Positions 59,500 through 64,000 of a stretch of 64,000 bases of DNA are shown one piece after another; positions within the stretch are counted from its first letter, which is position 1, and every line of letters starts with the position of its first letter. A program made the position numbers and the translations under genes. The stretch is taken from NCBI GenBank assembly GCA_031414805.1, contig JANOQJ010000073.1, positions 18,500 to 82,499 on the forward strand, read 5' to 3'. The notes under the pieces are model-generated. The model was not told where the DNA came from, made no database searches, and worked only from the letters and a program-made list of their open reading frames with translations. This stretch comes from JAAFIW01 sp031414805. GTDB taxonomy: Bacteria > Pseudomonadota > Gammaproteobacteria > Burkholderiales > Burkholderiaceae_C.

Positions 59500-59526
59500 G
59501 GCCCAGGTTCTTGTGGAACCTGGGCC
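59500..59526 (-). terminator. Rho-independent terminator (minus strand)
   Basis: GGCCCAGGTTC and GAACCTGGGCC form a perfect 11-bp stem with a five-base loop, followed on the minus strand by TTTTTGTTT. It lies 31 bases beyond the small gene at 59558. Confidence 0.9.
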
Positions 59527-59557
59527 TCTTGGGTAAGAGGTGAAGAAGGTGTGCGCG

Positions 59558-59755
59558 CTAGGCGCTACCTCCGACCAGGTAGTTCATTCGTGGTGTGTCC
59601 TCATGCGCGTCAAACGACATGTGGACGCAGGGTTTTGCAATGTCCCAATAAGCGGGTGACAGCGCCTGCGACAGCCCCGAAAGGGCAACGCCAAACCCAC
59701 TGCCGCTGTTGCTGGCAGCTAGGTTTTGGTTGGCGAGGGCGTTGCGGGTTATCAC
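59558..59755 (-). CDS. Unrecognised 65-codon gene
   Basis: I chose GTG 59755 because AAGGA sits six bases before it and the promoter-like pair (59811-59839) lies upstream. The frame is also open to ATG 59842 but that start would overlap the promoter. The product begins VITRNALANQNLAAS, is Gly/Ser/Ala-rich, then has LSPAYWDIAKPCVHMSFDAHED and ends YLVGGSA. Single Cys, no membrane segment. A good terminator follows. No family recognised. It is divergent from a putative regulator and could be its target. Confidence 0.6.
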   Translation of the reverse strand: MITRNALANQNLAASNSGSGFGVALSGLSQALSPAYWDIAKPCVHMSFDAHEDTPRMNYLVGGSA

Positions 59756-59810
59756 GATATGTCCTTGAATCGATGTGTACGTTGGGCTGAAAACTTGAGC
59801 GATGGATGCA

Positions 59811-59839
59811 ATGTAAAAAGTCTTTACACTGGCGTCAAC
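59811..59839 (-). promoter_or_regulatory. Promoter with overlapping palindrome
   Basis: On the minus strand TTGACG, 17 bases and TACATT make a good promoter. The palindrome TGTAAAAAGTCTTTACA (59813-59829) overlaps the -10. It is a candidate operator for the divergent regulator at 59866. Confidence 0.6.
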
Positions 59840-59865
59840 CATTTTTCAAGAAAAAGAGATCGCTG

Positions 59866-60273
59866 TTGCATTCCATCGACACACCCGACCCAGAGCCCGT
59901 CGGCGAAGCCAACCTGACCGTGACCCGCCGAAACAATGCGCTGGTGCTGTTTCAGGAATTTGTGGCTGCTGCCGTGGCGCATGGTTTGCCACCCAAAGGG
60001 CTGGAGCAAAACTTTGCTGCCAAAGTACAAATCTCCCCCAGCCTGTGGAGCCAGGTCAAATCGGCCCGGCCCGTGGGCGACAAACTGGCCCGCCAGCTGG
60101 AGCACCACGGCGGCAAAGCGGTTGGCTGGTTGGACGAAGTGCACGACAGCGCCCCCCTGCCCGATGCCGCCGAAGACCGCTTCATCGACTCCGCCCGCAA
60201 AGCCTGGCGCGCGCAGAACGCCAAAGGCAAGCGCGAGCTCGCCAAGCTGGTGAAAGACTTCACACCCACATGA
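59866..60273 (+). CDS. Putative small DNA-binding regulator
   Basis: 135 residues from TTG 59866; no ATG is available after the operator and AAGAGA precedes it. The region NNALVLFQEFVAAAVAHGLPPKGLEQNFAAKVQISPSLWSQVKSARPVGDKLARQLEHH has a helix-turn-helix look (ISPSLWSQVKSARPVGDKLA) similar to CI-like repressors, though I cannot name the family. The C-terminal tail is charged. It overlaps ychJ by ATGA. Confidence 0.6.
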   Translation: MHSIDTPDPEPVGEANLTVTRRNNALVLFQEFVAAAVAHGLPPKGLEQNFAAKVQISPSLWSQVKSARPVGDKLARQLEHHGGKAVGWLDEVHDSAPLPDAAEDRFIDSARKAWRAQNAKGKRELAKLVKDFTPT

Positions 60274-60695
60274 AAAAACTGCGTCACAACCCCACCGCCG
60301 CCTGCCCATGCCGCGTGCAGGAAGGCGGCGATATGGATTACGCCGCTTGTTGCAGCCCCTTTCACCACGGCTTGCAACCTGGCCCGTTCGCCCCCACACC
60401 CGAAGCCCTGATGCGCTCGCGCTACAGCGCTTACGCCCTGGGCCTGCTGGACTATCTGCTGGCCACCTGGCACCCGAGCACCGCGCCGGGCGACCTGGAA
60501 TTGGCGCCGATCAAGTGGCTGGGCTTGCAGGTGTTGGCGGCCCAGGCCAGCGCGGATGCTGGCGTGGTGGAGTTTGTGGCCCGCTTCAAAGACAACGGCA
60601 AAGCCGGGCAACTGCACGAGACCAGCCGCTTCGTGCAGGAGGCGGGGCGCTGGTATTACGTCGATGGGCAAATGCTGGATAGCAACGCACCTTGA
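60270..60695 (+). CDS. YchJ-family SEC-C protein
   Basis: 141 residues from ATG 60270. CPCRVQEGGDMDYAACCSPFHHG is the N-terminal SEC-C zinc motif. The rest (ALMRSRYSAYALGLLDYLLATWHPS, then VVEFVARFKDNGKAGQLHETSRFV) is the YchJ (UPF0225) NTF2-like domain. Function unknown. Translationally coupled to the upstream regulator gene. Confidence 0.88.
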   Translation: MKKLRHNPTAACPCRVQEGGDMDYAACCSPFHHGLQPGPFAPTPEALMRSRYSAYALGLLDYLLATWHPSTAPGDLELAPIKWLGLQVLAAQASADAGVVEFVARFKDNGKAGQLHETSRFVQEAGRWYYVDGQMLDSNAP

Positions 60696-60697
60696 TT

Positions 60698-60739
60698 GCT
60701 ATGTTTTGTATAGCTGCTTGAGCAGTATTTGCAAGGGTT
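60698..60739 (+). repeat. CTGCTTGAGCAG repeat, copy 17
   Basis: GCTATGTTTTGTATAGC hairpin, CTGCTTGAGCAG, TATTTGCAAGGGTT, three bases past the ychJ stop. The 60696-61067 spacer otherwise holds the terminator at 60808 and no gene I can support. Confidence 0.9.
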
Positions 60740-60807
60740 ATCGGGTCTTTTGACTCGCAAAAGCATGCCTGCGACACATCCATACTAGAAAACCGCTGCC
60801 CAAAAAA

Positions 60808-60829
60808 ACAGCCACCTTGCGGTGGCTGT
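60808..60829 (-). terminator. Rho-independent terminator (minus strand)
   Basis: ACAGCCACC and GGTGGCTGT form a 9-bp stem around TTGC, followed on the minus strand by seven T. No convincing protein gene ends here on that strand, so it may close an unannotated short transcript from the 60850-60990 region. Confidence 0.75.
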
Positions 60830-61067
60830 GAAAGTCCTCACAGGAGAGGACGTCGTTGGGAGACCTAGAAAAATGGTTTGCTATTAATTTGGTTTTTGAC
60901 TTGGCGCGGTGACAGCAACAACACGAATGTGCCGGAAATAGCCGCGACCGACGCACCGATTTCTGTGCTTTATTTACATGTTTTGACCTACTTCTGAGCG
61001 CACCGCCGAAACGTGGCCATGCGGGACCACAATTTCAGCCTCTGAAACTCACCCGGCCTCATTTCCC

Positions 61068-61505
61068 ATGTCCAACATCACCCTTCGATTTCTTGCCGAG
61101 CCCAGCACGGTGAACTTTGGAGGCAAGGTGCATGGCGGCACGGTGATGAAGTGGATTGACGAGGCGGGTTACGCGTGTGCGACCAGCTGGTCCAAGCGCT
61201 ACTGTGTCACGGTCTATGTGGGCGGCATTCGCTTTCACCGACCCATCCTCATTGGCCACATCGTGGAGGTGCAGGCGCAGCTGGCTTTCACGGGCACGAC
61301 CAGCATGAACATTGCGGTGCAGGTGCGCAGTGGCGACATGAAGGACGGCAGCATGAATATCACCACTGAGTGTTTGATTGTGTTTGTGTCAATTGACGAT
61401 CAGGGCAAGCCGCAGCCGGTTCAGCCCTGGTTGCCGCAGACGGCGCACGATGTAGCGCTGGCCGCACGGGCCAGTGCGCAGCTGGCGGCGTCGCGAGGGG
61501 CTTGA
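61068..61505 (+). CDS. Hotdog-fold acyl-CoA thioesterase
   Basis: 145 residues. FGGKVHGGTVMKWIDEAGYACATSW carries the hotdog helix with Asp (active-site residue), and VGGIRFHRPILIGHIVEVQAQL the following strand-turn, as in the YciA/acyl-CoA thioester hydrolase group. It cleaves acyl-CoA in the cytosol; chain-length preference cannot be read. It stands alone. Confidence 0.88.
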   Translation: MSNITLRFLAEPSTVNFGGKVHGGTVMKWIDEAGYACATSWSKRYCVTVYVGGIRFHRPILIGHIVEVQAQLAFTGTTSMNIAVQVRSGDMKDGSMNITTECLIVFVSIDDQGKPQPVQPWLPQTAHDVALAARASAQLAASRGA

Positions 61506-61543
61506 GGGCTCAAACACGTCAAATAGATGCCTAATCGGCTTCT

Positions 61544-61585
61544 AGCCCTTGTGGATACTGCTCAAGCAGCTATGTTATTTATAGC
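61544..61585 (-). repeat. CTGCTTGAGCAG repeat, copy 18
   Basis: AGCCCTTGTGGATA, CTGCTCAAGCAG, CTATGTTATTTATAGC: complete, in the gap before the histidine-kinase stop. Confidence 0.92.
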
Positions 61586-61603
61586 TAAACAGAAGTGAAC
61601 GCC

Positions 61604-62857
61604 TCACGCTACTGGCATGCGCAAGACAAATCTGGCACCGCCGCCGGGGTTGGCTTCACAGTGCACGCTGCCCTGGTGGCGCTGCACGATGGACTTGACC
61701 AGAGCGAGGCCCAGGCCGACGCCGCCATCGCGCTCGCTGGCGCCGGGCAGGCGGTAAAACGGCTGGAAGATGCGCTCGCGCTCACTGGCAGGCACGCCGG
61801 GGCCTTTGTCTGAGACCGACAGCACCACGCAGGCGGGTTGCCTGGCTTGTGCAGCCTGGTATTGCAGGTTCACGGTGATGTTGCGGGGGCCGTCCTGGCC
61901 TGCCGAATCCGACTTGCCGCTGTGCCGCCGGGCGTTTTCCAGCAGATTGCGCACGGCGCGGCGCAGCAGCTTGGGAATGCCCTGGGACACCAGCTGGCGG
62001 GCAATGTCGTCTTCGCTGGCCACGCCGTCCACAGCCGCTTGCACCACCAGCTCGGCGTCGACCCGCGCGCACTCTTCGGCTGCCAGACCCACCCAGTCCA
62101 CCGCCTCCACGGTGCCCACCTCGGCTTCGTGCGCATCCAGGCGGCTGGCCAGCAAAATTTCGTCGATCAGCAAGTCCAGCTCGGCGATGTTGCGCTTGAG
62201 TTCGTCAGCCAGCAGCGGGTTGGCAACAGGCCCCGACAGCTCCAGCGCCATGCGGATGCGCGCCAGCGGAGAGCGCAACTCGTGCGAGGCATTGGCCAGC
62301 AGCGATTTGTGCGACTGCACCAGGGCCTGCACCTGCTGCGCCGCCTCGTTGAAACGACGCGCCAGAAAGGCCACTTCGTCGGAGCCCTCTTCGTTGACCC
62401 GCGCGCTCAGGTCCCCACCCCCCAAACGCTCCACACCCTTGCGCAGGTTTTCCAGCCGACGCGTCAGGTGGCGCACCACCGGGTAGGTGCCCACGGCCAC
62501 GGCCATGGCCACAGCTGCCAGCAGCCAGAAAAAACCGTTCTGGCCACGCAGCCAGGGGCGGGCAGGTACCGGTTCTCCCAGCTGACGTGGGCGTGGCGGG
62601 ATTTGGATGCTCAGCACGCTGCCGTCTTTCATGGGCACGCGAAACTCCACGCCCTGGCCGGGGATGCGGCTGGGGCGCACGCGGGCCTGACCCAGCACCT
62701 CACCGTCTTCGTTGCGCAGCACCACGTCGCGTTCGGGCACCTCTTGCGCGCTGATGCGCCACAGGTAGCCAAACGCGAGCGACACCACCAGCACGGCAGC
62801 CACCACGGCCAGCCAGATGCGTAGATACAGGGGGATGCCCCAGCGGCGGGCGGTCAT
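61604..62857 (-). CDS. Two-component sensor histidine kinase
   Basis: 417 residues. Membrane helices near 12-34 and 108-128 enclose a small periplasmic loop (about 35-107). HAMP follows (about 128-180), then HisKA with the phospho-His in LANASHELRSPLARIR and a HATPase with RAVRNLLENARRHS (N box) and SVSDKGPGVPASERERIFQPFYR (G1/F). It is an EnvZ/CpxA-type kinase. The OmpR-type regulator gene is upstream, separated by a REP element of about 100 bp. Confidence 0.92.
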   Translation of the reverse strand: MTARRWGIPLYLRIWLAVVAAVLVVSLAFGYLWRISAQEVPERDVVLRNEDGEVLGQARVRPSRIPGQGVEFRVPMKDGSVLSIQIPPRPRQLGEPVPARPWLRGQNGFFWLLAAVAMAVAVGTYPVVRHLTRRLENLRKGVERLGGGDLSARVNEEGSDEVAFLARRFNEAAQQVQALVQSHKSLLANASHELRSPLARIRMALELSGPVANPLLADELKRNIAELDLLIDEILLASRLDAHEAEVGTVEAVDWVGLAAEECARVDAELVVQAAVDGVASEDDIARQLVSQGIPKLLRRAVRNLLENARRHSGKSDSAGQDGPRNITVNLQYQAAQARQPACVVLSVSDKGPGVPASERERIFQPFYRLPGASERDGGVGLGLALVKSIVQRHQGSVHCEANPGGGARFVLRMPVA

Positions 62858-62863
62858 GGATTC

Positions 62864-62960
62864 GTCATTCCCGCGCAGGCGGGAATCCAGGCGCGAGGTC
62901 TACGGCGGTGAAATGGATCGTGACGATCCACCGCTGGATTCCCGCCTACGCGGGAATGAC
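62864..62960. repeat. REP-type inverted repeat between regulator and kinase genes
   Basis: Arms GTCATTCCCGCGCAGGCGGG and its near inverse, as at 57841. It lies between the response regulator and kinase genes of one system, so a transcript would carry a strong hairpin there. Confidence 0.85.
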
Positions 62961-62974
62961 GCAGAACCCGCACA

Positions 62975-63685
62975 TCAGTCTTGCTGCTTGGCAAACACAT
63001 ACCCCACGCCACGCACGGTCAGGATGCGTTTAGGGTTCTTCGCATCCAGCTCAATCACCGCGCGAATGCGGCCCATGTGCACGTCAATTGACCGGTCAAA
63101 CGCTTCCAGCTCGCGCCCGCGAACGGCCTCCATGATCTGGTCGCGTGTCAGCACCCGGCCCGCGCGCTCGGCCAGCGCGGCCAGCAAATCAAACTGGTAA
63201 GACGTGAGTTCACGCAGGTCGCCCGCCACACGCACGGTGCGCGCATCGCGGTCAATTTCGAGCGACCCGAAATGCAGGGCTTTTTGCGCAGCACCGCCGC
63301 TGTTGGCTGCCGCTTCGCTGCCGCGGCGCAACACAGCGCGCACTCTGGCCAGCAATTCGCGCGGCTCAAACGGTTTGGGCAAGTAGTCATCCGCGCCAAT
63401 CTCCAGGCCCACAATGCGGTCCATCGGGTCGCCCTTGGCGGTGAGCATCAGCACCGCCGCTGCCGTGCCGCTGGCCTTGATGCGGCGGCACACTTCCAGG
63501 CCGTCCATGTCGGGCAGCATCAAATCCAGAATCACCAAGTCAGGCGGGGAAGTGTGCAGCTCAGCCAAGCCGCTTGCGCCGTCAAGCGCGTGGGTAAAAC
63601 CATAGCCCGCCTGGCCCAGGTACTCACCCACCATGGCAGCCAGGCGCGCATCGTCTTCAATCATTAGCAAATGCTGTTGGGTCAT
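62975..63685 (-). CDS. OmpR-family response regulator
   Basis: 236 residues from ATG 63685, after AAGGAGGATGCGCAT. The receiver (1-120) has the acidic pair at MIEDD, the phospho-Asp in LVILDLMLPDMDG, and Lys in MLTAKGDPMD. The winged helix is at about 140-235 (LTSYQFDLLAALAERAGRVLTRDQIMEAVRGRELEAFDRSIDVHMGRIR). Partner of the kinase downstream. Confidence 0.93.
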   Translation of the reverse strand: MTQQHLLMIEDDARLAAMVGEYLGQAGYGFTHALDGASGLAELHTSPPDLVILDLMLPDMDGLEVCRRIKASGTAAAVLMLTAKGDPMDRIVGLEIGADDYLPKPFEPRELLARVRAVLRRGSEAAANSGGAAQKALHFGSLEIDRDARTVRVAGDLRELTSYQFDLLAALAERAGRVLTRDQIMEAVRGRELEAFDRSIDVHMGRIRAVIELDAKNPKRILTVRGVGYVFAKQQD

Positions 63686-63756
63686 ATGCGCATCCTCCTT
63701 CAGTTGGGGCAAGCGGGTTTGTCGCTTGGGTAAAGATGGGGTAAAAGCTTTTTCAC

Positions 63757-63781
63757 AAGGAGCTCAAGGAGCTCAAGGAGG
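63757..63781. repeat. AAGGAGCTC tandem repeat
   Basis: AAGGAGCTC twice, then AAGGAGG, in a purine-rich stretch ahead of the ampG-like stop. Contains three Shine-Dalgarno-like AGGAG cores but no start codon at the right distance. Confidence 0.6.
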
Positions 63782-63812
63782 AAGATAAAAACGCCTTGCT
63801 TTTTCTCCTTTC

Positions 63813-64000
63813 TTACTCCTGCCCTCCTTGATCTCTTTGTTCAATCGTGTTTTGCCCCCGAGACGCCAGCCAAACCAGCGCCAGCACCGGCACACCCATC
63901 AACGCCGTGGCGTTAAAAAAAGTGCTGTAGCCGAACGTATCGACCATCTTGCCCGAATACCCAGCCAAAAATTTGGGCAGCAGAAGCATCATGGAGCTGA
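63813..64000 (-). CDS. AmpG-like MFS permease (5' part outside window)
   Basis: The last 61 codons and stop (63813) of a gene that runs out of the window on the right. KFLAGYSGKMVDTFGYSTFFNATALMG is the C-terminal helix-loop pattern of AmpG-type muropeptide transporters, ending in a polar tail (ASRGQNTIEQRDQGGQE). The protein would sit in the inner membrane and import anhydromuropeptides. Assignment from a short piece. Confidence 0.6.
   Translation of the reverse strand, partial: SSMMLLLPKFLAGYSGKMVDTFGYSTFFNATALMGVPVLALVWLASRGQNTIEQRDQGGQE

Noticed and set aside
63757..63781. AAGGAGCTC repeats as ribosome-binding sites for a plus-strand gene
   Set aside because: No start codon at suitable spacing and no plausible plus-strand frame follows.
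1..64000. CRISPR arrays, rRNA genes, intact insertion sequences or prophage
   Set aside because: Searched by eye on both strands; no regularly spaced repeats, rRNA motifs, transposase or phage structural genes were seen.

Overview
The window comes from a betaproteobacterium of the order Burkholderiales, most likely family Comamonadaceae (Rhodoferax/Polaromonas-like). This rests on the T. ferrooxidans-type glutamate-cysteine ligase, a PhaM-like granule protein, the ProA and transketolase sequence types, generally high GC, and a short repeat carrying the palindrome CTGCTCAAGCAG that I believe is typical of this family (from memory, not searched). I count 18 copies of that repeat.

Layout. 0-3.4 kb: gshA (cut by the window edge), an OmpA-like protein and proA, which holds two in-frame copies of the repeat. 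3.4-8.9 kb: an AT-richer accessory stretch with a VapC/FitA-type toxin-antitoxin pair, a decayed yhaV toxin gene, orphan membrane proteins, an Rhs-tip gene with a JAMM-like peptidase signature, and a transglutaminase-like gene broken by one stop codon. 8.9-27.5 kb: housekeeping and envelope genes (MFS-acyltransferase fusion, CREST-like membrane protein behind a 163-bp MITE, PhoX phosphatase, FIST sensor, PhaM, DMT exporter, gamma-glutamyltransferase, PepP, MurU-like, SpeD) with two more toxin-antitoxin modules. 27.5-38.9 kb: an AT-richer sugar island made of a LacI regulator, three substrate-binding proteins, a double-ATPase subunit, two permeases, an FGGY kinase, a FucU/RbsD mutarotase and a ribokinase-type kinase. 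Two identical 16-bp palindromes mark its probable operators. 38.9-47 kb: transketolase, GAPDH, cold-shock/DUF1294 protein, SlyD, a ProQ-domain protein and a sortable subtilase. 47.3-56.4 kb: a phosphonate module (PhnZ-like, PhnY-type dehydrogenase, PhnA hydrolase, GntR regulator, and a divergent SBP/ATPase/permease transporter). 56.6-59.4 kb: an RtcB RNA-ligase gene group headed by a tRNA-His-like gene and a strongly self-complementary leader. 59.5-64 kb: a 65-codon gene divergent from a small putative regulator, YchJ, a thioesterase, a two-component system, and the 3' end of an AmpG-like gene.

How the parts work together. The sugar island imports a pentose-like sugar under LacI control, interconverts its anomers and phosphorylates it; the resident transketolase next door could take the product. 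The phosphonate module imports an aminoethylphosphonate-type compound and releases phosphate through phosphonoacetate, but the 2-AEP transaminase is not in the window. The RtcB group looks like an RNA-repair locus in which a tRNA-shaped RNA is a neighbour or leader of the ligase.

The repeat is absent from about 3.5-10.9 kb and 26.9-41.7 kb. That fits recent acquisition of the two AT-rich stretches, although both gaps also contain ordinary housekeeping genes. Seven copies lie inside coding regions in several reading frames, and an eighth supplies a stop codon.
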